Numbered from the stretch's first letter, positions 25,500 to 37,821 are shown. The stretch is 64,000 bases of DNA from Lethocerus indicus (GCA_019843655.1 JACDQD010000004.1:32685872-32749871); one strand, 5' to 3'. Notes: generated from the letters alone by a model not told the origin. Numbers and translations are program-made.

Positions 25500-26151
25500 C
25501 CCTTTGCGCTCGAGAGGTGACTCTCGCTTTTATTTGGTGCGGAAATTCGATGCGCTGTGTAATCTATTTATGTTTCCTTATGTGGTGATTGTTATATGCT
25601 TGTGATGTCCCTTTCAAACTACGTAAGATTTTCTTATCTGAAATTAGTCCTGCGCCACGAAGCGGAGTGCATTTTCGGCATCGGTTCGAACTTGACAGCC
25701 AGAAATTGAAATTTCTCTCTTCATTACCGTGGAAAGTAGTGATGAAATGAGCTAAATGATGAGTCGCTAAACGAGGGAAATACACAGCTATACGCAGAGG
25801 GGTTGACGGTAGTGATGGAGTAAGATGTGTGAGAAGACGAAAGATCACAATAATAGAGACAGTGACTGTGACAGTGATGGTGATACTGCAGAAGACCCAA
25901 TATCCGACAGTTCCGATTGGATTAGTTGTACAGAATCCGAAGAAATACCATCGAAGACAAGAAAGAACCGTTGCTGTAGACAGCTACAGACAGGAAGAAT
26001 AGTTACTGAAATAACTACGCTAGAACAAAGTTAGAAAACAGAACTCGATAAGGCGAACTTGGCGCAGTGTGACTATCGAAGAAACGTGGGCATTTATTGG
26101 CGTCCTAATAAATATGGGGACAATGCCGGAAACGGCCTCGAGTGCAAAGGG
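25500..26151 (+). mobile_element. piggyBac-like deletion derivative, 652 bp
   Basis: The left end CCCTTTGCGCTCGAG and the right end CTCGAGTGCAAAGGG are inverse over 15 bases with one mismatch. Both are flanked by TTAA (25496..25499 and 26152..26155), the target of piggyBac transposases. The CCCTTTG start is the typical terminus of this group. The interior holds the beginning of a transposase gene (see next entry) and no catalytic core, so it cannot move on its own. Confidence 0.9.
25825..26148 (+). pseudogene. piggyBac transposase N-terminal remnant
   Basis: Two pieces in different frames. The first, from the ATG at 25825, encodes an acidic segment rich in D, S and E (DSDCDSDGDTAEDPISD), as seen at the N-terminus of piggyBac transposases, and stops at 26032. 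A second piece (about 26040..26148) reads RRTWRSVTIEETWAFIGVLI, followed by NMGTMP. This matches the start of the DDE_Tnp_1_7 domain, where a conserved W...E..afiGi.inMG motif occurs. The gene then runs directly into the right terminal repeat, so the catalytic aspartates are missing. The gap between the pieces probably reflects a frameshift. Confidence 0.8.
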
Positions 26152-26168
26152 TTAAATGAAATAAATCT

Positions 26169-26214
26169 TCTGTCGCCGGTTTGGTCTTTCGCCAGACTGT
26201 TGAAACGGCCGAAC
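26169..26214. repeat. Hairpin family fragment, short
   Basis: CTGTCGCCGGTTTGGTCTTT and CGCCAGAC match part of the left arm. A short piece, GAAACGGCCGAAC, follows. It lies 14 bases after the right TTAA of the piggyBac derivative. It is too short to tell orientation. Confidence 0.55.
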
Positions 26215-28107
26215 AGGCAGAAGTTTCGGCTTCTTTAGATTCAGTCGGTAAATTAAATAGGCGCCTAATAAATTTCATCCATTTATTGTTAGAAGGCCTA
26301 CCAGTTTTCGTTAATAATACGATCAGGTTAATTCGAACTCGCGTAATTGGGTTGGGGGTTTAGAGGGGGGAAGTATAAATTGGAAGGAGGAAAAGGGCCC
26401 TATTGAGCGAGATTACCGAGATCTCGAATGAAAGGGGGGGAAGGACGACGACAGGAGAAGGGCCCTCAGGCCCGGGTTTAGGGTCGCATGTGACCTTCGG
26501 CAGTTACTCGGGGCCTAATTCGGCGGGATTAGATTGAAATATGAGGCCCTTACAGCCCAATTAAGTGTACAGAAAGCGGTCCCGAATGTCCCTATATATC
26601 TCGGGTTCGTCCTAATGTAAGACGACTCGCGGGCCCTTGGGATTAGCGTCGGGTTATTTCGGAGGACCTAGAAACGTGAATCATAACCGACAATTCAAAA
26701 CCGCGACAAACACAACGAAATCTAATATACTAAAAGTGATTCTGCAAGCTCAAATCCACTAACGATCAGTATCCGTTTACGAATTCATTGACCGTAATTT
26801 CCTTTAAAATAAAGCCGAGGAATTGGCCGGACTATAAAAGATCTTCAATTATATTGATAAGAAACGAATTCAACGAACTAAATCCCCAGGACATCTATCC
26901 GGACCCTAAGTAAGATACTTATCTAATAGCGAGGGCTAATTCGAGTCATTAAATAAAACTATATCACTGTTATATTACAATTTATCTCCGTTTTAATGTC
27001 TCCATTTCTAAAGTTTTCCTTGTGAATTTACGCGACGGAATTGAATTTTTAATAGAGCCCAATCATTTATTTACAATTCTAGTTTCTGAAAGGAAAATAA
27101 CTCTAGACCAGATATTGAAGTCATCTTAAATGGGATAGAAAAGATTATTCGTGAACATTATGAGGACATAACTAGAAGACATAGCTAGAATCTAGCGGGC
27201 AGCTATTCCACAATTTCCCAGTGTAAATCGTGTCACACAATTTTAAGTTTTTTAAAATTTAGTAAAATTATTTAATTAAACATCAATTATCTTAAAACAT
27301 TAATTAGGTCGCTCGAGAATCCATGAAATGTGACACATCTAGTTAAATATTATTTAGAATTAGATCTATTATTGTATTTCACTAAACAAACTGTGAGCAC
27401 TGGGGTTAATTCAGAAGTATCGGGCTGAAGCTTAATTTGCCCAAAAGTAATTTATTCGAAAAGTGACACCGGCGGGTCGACAAAAGAATCAGGACCTTTC
27501 AACTTGAGGTAATTTCGGCACACGAGACGAGTGAAAAATGAAACAGTTTCTGACTGCTCGCGGAAAATAATATTTTCGCCGCTATCGCCTTTTATTCGCA
27601 ACCCTTTGAAAATCCGCCGAAAGAATCGCCAGTGGGGGCGTATTATAATTTTATAACCGGGTAGCCTTTTACCCCCGCGTCGGCCGGGAGTTTTTATTAA
27701 GCAGATAAACCCGACCCAAAGGGGATGAAGTGGGAGAGCTGGGGGAGGGGGGGGCATTAAAATAAAAATCTTGATAAAACTGAAGGTGGGGTTTATTTCA
27801 TGACGGAATCCCATGAGGGCCACCGACCGGCAGCTAGATTGGGATCGCTGGAGACGCTGGCTGAAACTGTGTACTGTGTGCACAGCTCGAAAGTTAGAAA
27901 CTTTCTGTACTTCTGTACCACAATAAAGAATTGAACACGCGAATCTGGTAAAAAAAAAAACGACCGCGTTTAGCCTTAAATAATCAACGGTGCGATATGG
28001 GCGCCGGGCACGGTATGCGTTACATCGCGACACCGATCAAGTAATTTCTTGAAATTATTCAGTTTAATAATATTTTATTATTATCTTAAAATATCACTCA
28101 CGTGGAA
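26215..28107. other. Intergenic; no supported gene
   Basis: The longest - frame (27452..28033, 193 codons) contains runs caused by a G-rich tract (PPPPPALPL) and an A-rich tract, and has no motif. An inverse pair GGGCCCT/AGGGCCC near 26394..26466 is the only other structure noted. Confidence 0.5.
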
Positions 28108-28420
28108 TCCCCGTATTCGACTCGAAAAGAATCGACTTAAACAGAAAATTTGGACTCTTAAGGCCGCTACTAAAACGGACATCGAAATTTACCTCAAGTA
28201 ACAGACTGACAATATACAAAGCGATACTTAAAACGACACGGACATACGGTATAGAGCTATGCTGGGTTCCACCGAGACATCCAACATCCAGAGATTTCAG
28301 TCAAAAGTCCTTCGTACCATCCTTAATGCTCCCCCCGGGTATGTTTCCAACCAGACAATCCACCCTGACCTCAACATACCGACAGTGGGCGAAGTTCCAT
28401 TCCCGCCTTTCTCCTCATTG
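28108..28420 (+). mobile_element. Jockey-like retrotransposon fragment C
   Basis: Starts at the common breakpoint (TCCCCGTATTCGACTCG). The readable RT C-terminal region contains TYGIELCWVPPRHPTS in mixed frames, and then IQRFQSKVLRTILNAPPGYV in the frame starting 28259. A short deletion removes the segment between the IPTV motif and the 3' part, and there is no poly(A). It is non-functional. Confidence 0.8.
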
Positions 28421-29023
28421 TTACTAATTTTTATTATTCTGTCGTCATCGCGCTTGAATATTCTGATTAGAATAGTCGAGAATCCAATTAAGGAAATGTT
28501 ATCACCGGCTTCCGGAAATGTCCGTTACCTGTCCGCATTTAATCTTCCCTCCGGTTTTCCTCTTCCGGAAAATTGTAAATACCGAATTGTCCACTGAAAA
28601 CGCGTAAAACGGCGTGAATTTTCCATTTATCAAAGGTGGGAATCAGTCCCGAAATTCGACCTCTGGGGTTGAAGTTTATGCAAAACAACTTAATTAAACT
28701 GTCCAGCTTCTAAATTGGTACGAACGGCGTGTTCGCGCCTTGAATATGCCGTTTATTAAACTGAACCCCACTTTCCTCCCTTCGGCGGATTAAAGAGGCG
28801 GGTCATCACATCATCCCCCGGCCCCGTGTGTACAATTTTGGATTGCACTGTCAACCCCCCCCCCCCCGTTTCCGTTCTCGAATCGTTCGAAATTCCTACT
28901 GTTTATCGCAGGAGAACAGGAGCCGGCGAATGGTCTGAAACAGAACGATTAATTCGCAAATCCCAACGAATATACCGCGAGGATATACAGTGCCTTCACT
29001 CAGTATGACAGCATTTCAGTCCT
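28421..29023. other. Spacer, no gene seen
   Basis: Contains a C run near 28854..28866. The + frame 28826..29008 is without motif. Confidence 0.45.
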
Positions 29024-29331
29024 AACTTCAGTAATAAATCTAACTCTATAGTCATCTAATATGTAACTATGTGAGGAACCTCCCACTGGAACGGTTTTTG
29101 CCCTTTCCTTTAGGGACCCCCTCGAGTTTCTGCTTCCTCCGCTACCGAAAGGAAATAGCAAAAACCCTTCCTTCCACTGGAATTCGCTCAGACAGTCTAA
29201 AAAAATCCCGGGAGTGCTAAGAATATATTATTAGCAGGAGAAAAGATGTACAAACTGAAAAATGTAAAGCACAGTGCGAGTGAAGGTTTTTTTTTAACTT
29301 TATTTATTGTACAATCAATTATATGCCAGTT
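29024..29331. repeat. Duplicated module, copy 1 (with jockey 3' end)
   Basis: Matches 60546..60868 in the same orientation. Landmarks are AGTCATCTAATATGTAAC, GGTTTTTGCCCTTTCCTTTA, TTCGCTCAGACAGTCTA and AAACTGAAAAATGTAAAG. The last 45 bases are the inverted 3' end of a jockey element. Thus the module and the jockey junction were duplicated together. Confidence 0.85.
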
Positions 29332-29498
29332 TGAGCGATGTTGGATTTCTTGGCGGATCCCCATAGTTCTATTCCGTATCTCCATGTTGGTTTTAGTATA
29401 TATTGTCAATTTGTTGACTATTGTCAGTGTTGATGTCCTTTTCAAAAGAGGTCTCAACAGTCCAAAATTTACGATTTAGATCTGTTCTTTTCAGTCGG
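29287..29498 (-). mobile_element. Jockey-like retrotransposon fragment D
   Basis: On the - strand. A T run is followed by the inverse of ..GTACAATAAATAAAGTT, then a deletion. After it come the antisense of the RT C-terminal region (GSAKKSNIAQ-like) and the segment that gives LLKRTSTLTIVNKLTIYTK on the - strand (29197..29457 frame). It ends at CAGTCGG, next to the common breakpoint. Confidence 0.8.
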
Positions 29499-30863
29499 AC
29501 GAGTGAAGGTATAATAATTATTTTTCCAATATTATTTGACCAGTACCTGTACTTTTGTACTGGCCCGCTTCCAGTTGTAACCTGGAAAAGAAATGTTCAC
29601 CGTTAATCCGCCGGCGGATACCTCTCGATTAGTACGAACACTTACCGTTAAACGACGTTGTACGATATACAGAGAAGAAGAAGTATAAAACTCGACGCTT
29701 TTTACAAGTTCCCAGCCTTGTAAAATTCTAAGTATTCCGACTTCTTGGCGGAATGGACGAGGAGTAAAAATATACAGATAAAAATTCCAGCGCTAAACGC
29801 TTACTTGGTTTTAGATAAGCGCGGCGGCTTTTCGAGCCTGAAAACACTTTGACATTGCTCGAATAACAGACTTCGCTCCCTCCAAATAAATTTGCATAAT
29901 AACGATAGAACGGTTCCCTTTGAAGTTTCGCCGAAAGGGCTTAACGACCCATGCGCCATGCTCTTTTATACTGCCTTCTAAGTATCTTCCGATTCTTATA
30001 AATTATTTTCATTTCTAATCAATAACAACAACGGTCGATTCGGAATATTTAATCAATGCTCAAAGCGTACTGATCGATATTCCCCAAATATCTCTCATCG
30101 TTAATTTGTATCCGCCAAACTATTATGCAATAATGCATAGAAAACGAAACTATTTCGTTACACGCACAATTGTATTTACCACAATGCTCAATTTAAATGA
30201 GATATTTCAGATATCAGCGTTACCATTATTTCCCAACTTTTGGTAATTTGCGCAGTACAAACTGTTATTCGATCGATTTAACTGTTAATTCGCAGAGTTA
30301 AATGTACTTCGATATATTTTCATAGTGTTAAGTTCAATCTATGTTTCACAATATTTGCTATCGATGTTATTTAATTTATTTTCATAATTCTATTATTCAG
30401 TAATTACGTTGAAAAAAGTTAAAAATTAAAAAAATTTTAAAAAAGGGGGTGAACCAGTGGGTTTCTCATCTAAAAGTTGTCTATTGTAGTTAGTGCCTAT
30501 ATCAATGCTTGTTGTATCATTTTACAGTTTTAACAATAAAAAAACGTTGAAGTGGCTTCTACGTTAATATTGATTCAAATCATTTAATGTCGTAACGCAA
30601 AATTTGAAAACTGTGGGAATAAACGCTATAAATTAGGCTATTATTTTTATGAAGTTAATTTTTTATGTATAAATACTGTAGGACGATTTAATTTATGCCC
30701 CTAATTTTGAAAATTGTTTTTCCTCTATTCAGGCGGGAAACAGACGCTCGTTTGTGCAACTACGTCTAGTTGCATAGCGACATTCGGGCTCGATTTTAAT
30801 ATTTCCTATCAGTTATATTAATTGCGCAGGCTCTGAAATTGTTAAATTGGAACTAAATCCGAA
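29499..30863. other. Region upstream of the four-exon gene
   Basis: AT-rich, no open frame of note. A TATAAATA occurs at 30668..30675, and an acceptor-like TCTATTCAG lies near 30733. Either could belong to an untranslated first exon, but nothing decides this. A 7-base stem (GCAACTA/TAGTTGC) lies near 30757. Confidence 0.4.
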
Positions 30864-33800
30864 ATGCAGAATAGGTTTTTCGTTGTTGTCTGTTCAATAT
30901 TTGCCGGAATGGCCGTCCACATTGTCTACGGCCGGCCGATTGGGGACGGCGCCGTGGAACCGGTTTCATTCGTCTCGATCACGACCGCGCTGAGCTCACT
31001 CATTTATTTCGGTTACAAAATATCAAGATACAAAATATTCTACACGAGGGGTCGGCTCTTTCTCAGGGTAAGATTATATATCCGCGTTTCCGTACGAGCT
31101 CGCGCATAGGTTTCGTTTTTTTTTTATCGACCATATGGTTTAATTTAGAATTTTTCTTATGGATCGGGGATAAATTATACACCCAATCATTTCCCCACCA
31201 CCAGAATCACCCATACAAACTATAAGGGATGTGGGAAAGTAGCTGAACAGCGGGAATTAAAATATATGTACGAAATAATATTATTTACATTTTATATAAC
31301 AGAACCTTGCGTACACTGGGAATCAGCATTCATCACGTTGTAATATCGCCGTAAATTATTGTACAGAGAAAATTGTTAACCGATGCAAATCTTGAGAAAT
31401 TGATTTGCCCCAGTTTTCTCAGGTTTGGTCTTTCGTTAGACCGGTTTCTGCCGGTGCAAAACCTCAGTAGCCGCTGTATCTGCCGGCATCCCCTGTGCCA
31501 GGGCGACAGACACAGAAAACAGACGCTACTGAAGATGGCGAGCGGCCGAAACCGGTCTACCGTTGGACCGAATCAGTGTACCACACAACACATTATTCCG
31601 AACTAATATTCCGTGTAAACAGGCTGTAATTTAACCCGGTACGCACTTGCAACAATCTACTACATTCCGGCCAATTAGCACGCCTGTAACGTACAGTGTT
31701 TGGGGCGGCACTACATCTCCGTACACAATACGGCCAGACAATCGCTGAAATATATCCGCGCTACATTTTCTCGGGAAAACTCTTCATTTCCCAGTTAGCC
31801 GGAAAAATCCCAACGCTCATTTTCGCCTTCTACCAACCAGTGTTGATAACTCCTAACGACCTCAATATTATCTGGGCCGGGATCAGACTACTGAAAATTA
31901 CAGCTTGGTTACAGTGTACAAAGTTCTAGGGCGACGTACAGAAATTATTGGAACAAATAACTCAATTAAAAATAACGCCACGGACATGGACACGAATTTC
32001 CAGTCAATTGTGCGGCGTACGACAAATATAATATTTATTTTGCATCATCTATATTCGTAATAATTGCGTAGTAATTACATTCAGAGTATGATTCCGATAT
32101 GTTTCCTTCAGGTCCTGACTAACGTTGTGATGATGAACGTCACATTGAAATACATCATACCGAGATTCAAACTGACCGCTTATCTTTGTAAAGTTGTAGT
32201 GAGTTTAAATATTTTAAATTTCTTATAACTAATTACAGTAAATAATATTTGTGTGAATAAAAGTGAGAATAAGTTGCGTGCGAGGCAAAGTTTTTTTCCC
32301 CTTTCCTTCTGACCCTGCTAACCGAGCCAGTCAGTGATAAAACAGATAAATGATTGTCTATCTATAGACGTTAATATAAAGCTAGAATTGTGTCCGCCAG
32401 CTTGACGCCTTTTGCGTCTACATCGTCGATTTGGACTCGATCCGAAGGTTGGGCCGATTCATGGAACAGGAGGTCGCTATCGAAAGTTTCACGAAACTTT
32501 GCTCGATCGCTCTGTTCGACTACGCCCTCAGGACGACGCTCATTGTCGAAGACGCGGTCTACTTCTGGAGGAAATTCGAGCGAAAGTATGGAACGTATTT
32601 TCATTAAACGGCCGCTAAATAAACACACGAAAATAATGCAACTGTTAGGTGTATCCAAAAGTAACCGACAATTTGATAAGATTTATTATATTTTGGTCTT
32701 GAGGAGTTCTTCAAGAGGGGAATCGAATATTTGCCGGAAGAGTGGCAGAGAGTTGAATAATTAAAGTTTCTTTTTTAGCAAAATAAAATGAATTCCAAAG
32801 TCAAAATGTTGATTAGTTTCGGGTACCCCTAATATACACCCATTGATATATTTTATTATCCGTAAAAATATATTCTGGAAATTCAGATGAAAAGAAACAG
32901 TTTCTGGTAATATCTCTTTTTTTTATATGCCCATTGTTAGACTCCTTTATAAATTCTAATAGATCTGTTTTTTCCAGGGTTTTCGTTTCAGTCTTGTTCC
33001 TCTCTGTTTTGTATTTTTTACCAATTTATTAAGGTACATTCCACTGTGTATGTTTCTATTGTATTGTTCGCCTTTTAGGCGTGTAATTTTTTGTGTGTCC
33101 CAATCTTAGTCTCGATAGACGGGATGGAGTTGTTCAGTTTCGTTTCCTTTATCTTTCTCAATTTATTATATGATTTTTTTTCCATTTTTCGTTTGTTATA
33201 TTTATTTTTCTGCGTCCGAATTTTTCCTGTGTCCAGCGAACTCCACCGGAAGGATTTTTGCCCTTTCCTTCCAACCTTTCTAACCGAAGTTCCTCCCACA
33301 GAATAAAACAGAATTGATTTTTATTGATAGACATTAATCTACCTGTGAAATATCAATTTCACAGCGTGCAGGTGCAGTACTGGAATCAGGAATGTAGTGC
33401 AGGTAAATGTAACTGATATCGGAAAACCCCCTACTTTATATAATATTTATCTTGTAATCAGCATGCGCCATTGTACGGGGATAATGAAGATGTTTTTCCA
33501 TGCCCATATCTCAGTCGCGTATAATAAATACCTTCAAAACAACCTGAGCATTAATCTCCGTGTCCTTCAACAAAATATTCAGTTCAATACCACATGTTGT
33601 CTTCAAGAACGATATTATTAATTGAAAGAATGTTCCCCAATTAATTGAGAATGAGGAACAAAAGGGGAAAATCACTGAACCAGAATCCATCCAATGATCC
33701 AATGTTAATAAACTTTAAAACCACCGTGGTCCATTGCTAAATCGAAATGCTAAATTTCGTCTTTTGAAGAAAATATTTGTGATATTTCAATTATTGAAAC

Positions 33801-34023
33801 CGACTGCGAGGAAGATGAACAAGTTGAACAACTGGGAAATATACTCAGAATACTTCAACCGAATAAAACCGCTTTAGTAGTGCCAAGAATGGCGAAAATT
33901 CAAATATGTTTTTCTTCTGTTTTCAGGTACGGTAAAGACGAGTCCTGCTCTCAGTCGTGCTGCAGGCACATCAGAGAACTGAGGAATTCCCTACTGTCCG
34001 ATGAAACATCATTTTCTCAATAA
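30864..34023 (+). CDS. Four-exon gene, small probable secreted protein of unknown family
   Basis: Exons 30864..31067, 32112..32198, 32401..32594 and 33927..34023 join to 582 coding bases, 193 residues. All introns are GT..AG (donors GTAAGA, GTGAGT and GTATTT; acceptors TTCCTTCAG, GTCCGCCAG and TGTTTTCAG). Phases 0, 0 and 2 agree on both sides. An in-frame TAA lies 21 bases before the ATG, so this start is favoured. Residues 1 to 23 form a hydrophobic leader, with possible cleavage near YGR. A second hydrophobic stretch covers residues 34 to 50. Residues 98 to 161 look helical and charged. The C-terminus has a CSQSCC cluster (169 to 174). I recognise no family and infer a secreted or membrane-associated protein. 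Intron 1 holds a hairpin-repeat remnant and intron 3 a mariner derivative. A second frame of exon 3 is also open, which lowers confidence in that exon. Confidence 0.62.
31421..31575. repeat. Hairpin family, copy 4, in intron 1
   Basis: Left arm piece AGGTTTGGTCTTTCGTTAGA and right arm GAGCGGCCGAAACCGGTCTA, with the core GCTACTGAAGATGGCGA at 31526..31542. The left-arm core is degraded (CCTCAGTAGCCGCTG). There is no tail. It sits between exons 1 and 2 of the gene. Confidence 0.75.
32285..32390. repeat. Intron-shared module, copy in intron 2
   Basis: CCCTTTCCTTCTGACC..CTAACCGA.., followed by ATAAAACAG and TATAGACGTTAAT, matches 33250..33345 in intron 3. It extends almost to the exon 3 acceptor. 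Confidence 0.6.
32645..32832 (+). mobile_element. Mariner deletion derivative, 188 bp, in intron 3
   Basis: The left end TTAGGTGTATCCAAAAGTAA and the right end GGGTACCCCTAA are inverse ends of the same family as the copy at 38802. Between them lies only the coding end of a mariner transposase: EEFFKRGIEYLPEEWQRVE by eye, with a frame break. TA follows on the right. The TA on the left is not kept. The same internal deletion is present in the other copy, so an already deleted element was mobilised. Confidence 0.85.
33228..33345. repeat. Intron-shared module, copy in intron 3
   Basis: AGCGAACTCCACCGGAAGGA and TTTTTGCCCTTTCCTTCC also resemble the modules at 29085 and 60625. The second half, ATAAAACAG..TATTGATAGACATTAAT, matches intron 2 at 32285. 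Confidence 0.6.
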
Positions 34024-34107
34024 ATAGGTAAGTCACTACGTCCAAGTGATAGGCGACGATAAAATTATACCAAACGAATAATCGGTTCGAAGTTAATAGA
34101 TATGATT

Positions 34108-34113
34108 AATAAA
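34108..34113 (+). terminator. AATAAA poly(A) signal
   Basis: The first AATAAA after the stop codon at 34021..34023 of the four-exon gene, 85 bases downstream. It would be used only if the GTAAGT donor at 34028 is skipped. Confidence 0.4.
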
Positions 34114-34324
34114 GAAATATTTTACGTATAATCGAGAATTTATTTTTAAAAAATTATATCTACAACGGTAATAGATCGTTTTCTCTATATTCGATGCCAG
34201 TTTTTATGTATAAGTTGATACCCGGCAGGGAAAAACGTTGTCGGCTAATTGATTTTTGCTTTATGACCTCCACTTATACCAGCCGTTTAATCAACCGCAA
34301 TTTGCAATTACCGGAAAACTGTGT

Positions 34325-34346
34325 GTTGGGAAAAGCTTTTCCCAAC
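34325..34346. repeat. Perfect 22-bp palindrome
   Basis: GTTGGGAAAAG and its exact inverse CTTTTCCCAAC abut without a loop. Its function is unknown. Confidence 0.7.
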
Positions 34347-37300
34347 GGTCTAATGGCCGGCCGTCTAATAGTGGCTGGAGTAAATTTCAACCGTATAAAA
34401 TGACGGATCTATCCAATTGAAATTACACAGAGTTAGTTTTCTAATTTATATTTGAAATAATATCCCAGCACCGTGTTACGTTACCGAAACATTTTTCCGC
34501 GATATCGCGATTCGTTCGTCGGAAATTTGACCGCAGAGTCCAACGAATTTCCGGTTAAATAACCGTCATAATTGGGCCGGAAGTTATCGATCGGACGCGC
34601 TAATTGGGGATGGGGTGGTGGGAGGGATGGTAATGATACCGCCAGGTAATCGGGAGACCGACGAATGGAATGCGGAATTCCGAACGAGGAATTCCGGATT
34701 CGGCAGTATTAATTCCAAGTTGTTGTGTTTCATATCTGAAATAATTATCGGCGGGTTGAATCTCTCCAGATTCAATATTGTTCAATAGTTGGCCTCTCGT
34801 TGTTCAACCTTCTCTGGAAAATAATTCTCCAATCAGAATTTCTGGTTTCCGATCAGAAAAAAATCTATTCCCTCGAACGCGTTGAAATATCAATCGCCGG
34901 ATGAAAATCGCAAGGGAAAGTTGAAGGAAATGCAACTTTTTTCCCGCCCTGTTGACTGTATCAAGTTGAATAAACGAGTTGGGGCCGAACTCGACCGGTT
35001 CGATTCCGCCAACTCCCCGATCTGATTGTTCAATCGGAACTGCGCCAACTCCACTTTTGTTTTCGTTTTTTAAATAATATCAATGAACACAATTTCAGTC
35101 GTATAACGGTCTAAAAAATAAGATACTATAATACATGAATTGTCACTTTTACATATTGTATGAATTCGTTTATTATTTTTTTTGGCTTTTAATTGATTTC
35201 GAGCTACTGTTAAAAACCGGCAATATATTTCAATATATACGACTATGTAAGTCCTCAGTTTAACTAATCAGATAAGCAGCGATAAGTTAAATATTCAGCA
35301 GGTCTGGCTAATTCATCGAGTAATCTTTTAGTGTATTGATGGATGGTTAAAAATCATTTTGGCAATAAGGAAGTTTCTTGGTTGATAAATCCAACAATTT
35401 ATAGTCATTATTGGCAATTAAGCTGTTAATTGAAACGCACCGATGTTCGAACAGTAAAACGGGTAAATTAATATCAGATTAAACCGAATGTTATAACATT
35501 TTTGCATTAATTATTAGTAAGCGTTTTTTAACAATTATAAACGTGGAATCGTTTAGTTGACAAAATTAGTTACTTCATAATCGGTAGTAAAATTACTGGA
35601 TCCACGAACATTCAGAATTCATAAGAGTGGATCATGTATAATGCCGGAACTTTTGTTCAATAAAATATTAGGATAAATTCCGAAATGATTTTTAACCCAT
35701 CTACCTTTATTGTCGGAACGAATTTAATTAAACGCGACGAAAAAATGCGTGGACGCGTTTTCATTTTTGTGACACAGGGAAAATTTTCTCCCTCTCCGAA
35801 TGTGAAATTTAAAACATGTCGGCGTTAAAGAGTGCGGCAGGTTCGGTCTGACTGGAGTTTTCGCGGTTGAAATATTCTAAATTCCTTAGCTTGTCCTCAA
35901 GTCGTCGGCAACAAAGTTAAAACTCCCCGTAAAACGGAGTAATGTTATAATTATACCCTGTGTTCATATTTTAAAAAGTTTTCTCAGGGCGGGACGGGGG
36001 GGGGGTTTTCGGAAAGTTTCGAACCGATAATTCGCCCCCTCCTTTCCAGAAGAAAAATTCCGGTTCGCGTGACGCGACTCTGAATTGTTGAAAAGTTTTA
36101 AAATTGAAAAACATCACTTTCACCTCAAATTAAATCAACACACACAGCGCGTCAATTATCCATCGAAGCTATTTGGTACCGTTGAAGCGAAACTGATATC
36201 TTATAAATAAATAATAATCCGTTTGTGTACATAAATATTGGAGAAAATTGCCCAGACCGGATCGGATAAATGCCAAATTGAAACGAATGACTCGTTATTA
36301 ATAAAAATGCTATTACGTCGATTCCGCACGAATTCAATTACAACGAATTATATTTAAATTAAGTTTAACGGAGGGCCGGTATTTATGAAAAACTGCGCGG
36401 ATAACAAGGTGACGTTCAGTGGCCAAACGAAAGGAGAAATTAACCGGTAAAAATTACGGTCGAATAAATTTGGAATTAATTTCGTTTCGGTATTGCGCAC
36501 AAATTGTCCGAACAACATATTCGGGGCCAAAGTTATTGCGTAGTTGAAATGATAATTATAACCTAACGGGATTTTAAAGTTTACTGATATATTAAAACGT
36601 AATAAAAGCCGTACGAGTTCCTGCCATCGTCAGCTCGTCGTTTATTCATCGTCAGAAGCTCGTTTCTTCAGAAACTACACAACAGAAACAGAAGGTTACA
36701 TACCTGTCCGCTTAATGACGTAAATTAATGGGGTAACAGTCGCGAACGGAGCTTCCTTTAATTGTATAAATAGAGTACAATTTTTGACCATTTCTCCATG
36801 GATTTTTGACACTCTAATACTTATTTTCGTGTATTAATTTTCCTTCAAACCCTTACCACAACAGTCCGCGATCCAACCAGAAGGTAGGTAATTCAAGTTC
36901 TTCGTTCATGTAGTAAGATGATTAATTTTTATGGCTATTCGTGGAACGTCTTAATTACGTTATACGACGGGGCGAGAACAATATCGGTAATAGCGCTTGG
37001 AATATTTACACGTCCTAGCCAAATTTAAAGCCGCCGCGAATTGACTTTGCGCCAATTGCGAGAAAATAAATAAATCAGATTGAATCAATTCACGTTTTAA
37101 GCCGGCCTACTATAAAAGTTTTATCGTCGGGCCAATTCAATTGAAGGAGGGATTAAATTGTTCGCGAGGACCCAATAAAATGGGGGGACTTGATTGAGCT
37201 GTTTTTACGAGCCTTGAGAAGTCCCAGTGAAAATCTTTATTTTAAATAAATACGCCTCGGTTTGAATTGAATCAAATCGTTTCGGATTTACGACGGATTT

Positions 37301-37787
37301 CATTAGGCTAAGATTTACTTTTAAATTGGGGGCGAATATCGACACTGAACTGCATTTCCGTTCATTTTTCATAACTGTGTCCTGTGAAAAATCGTTAATA
37401 AATATTCACAGTCACTGTCATATTTTTAATGTAGGATTAGAGTCAAATATACAGCCAGAGAATTGCGTGATAAAAAATAAAAACGCGGCTATCTTTTAAA
37501 ATCAGCATTATTCAACTTTCTGCCGTTTAACGACCGTTCTAAAAGTGCCGCGCCCGATAATTTCGTATTGTCGTTCCGATCTTGACAACAACTGGATGTC
37601 ACAATAGTTTTCTATCGGTGTGGAAAATTCGCGTTACTATTATCTTTTCGAATTGCGCCAATATTGCCGGGAAAAAATTGAAAAATTACCGTTCGCGGAA
37701 CGGCGGAAAATTAATTTTTCTGCGGCTATTCAAATTTCGCCGTAATTTACATGCATAGTGGTGCATGCGGCGGTGGCCCCTGCGCCA

Positions 37788-37821
37788 TTATATATTATAT
37801 ATATATATGTGTGTGTGTGTG
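37788..37821. repeat. (TA)n then (TG)n microsatellite
   Basis: TA repeats followed by six TG repeats. Confidence 0.9.

Noticed and set aside
27452..28033. 193-codon - frame
   Set aside because: It passes through G and A runs and contains no recognisable domain.
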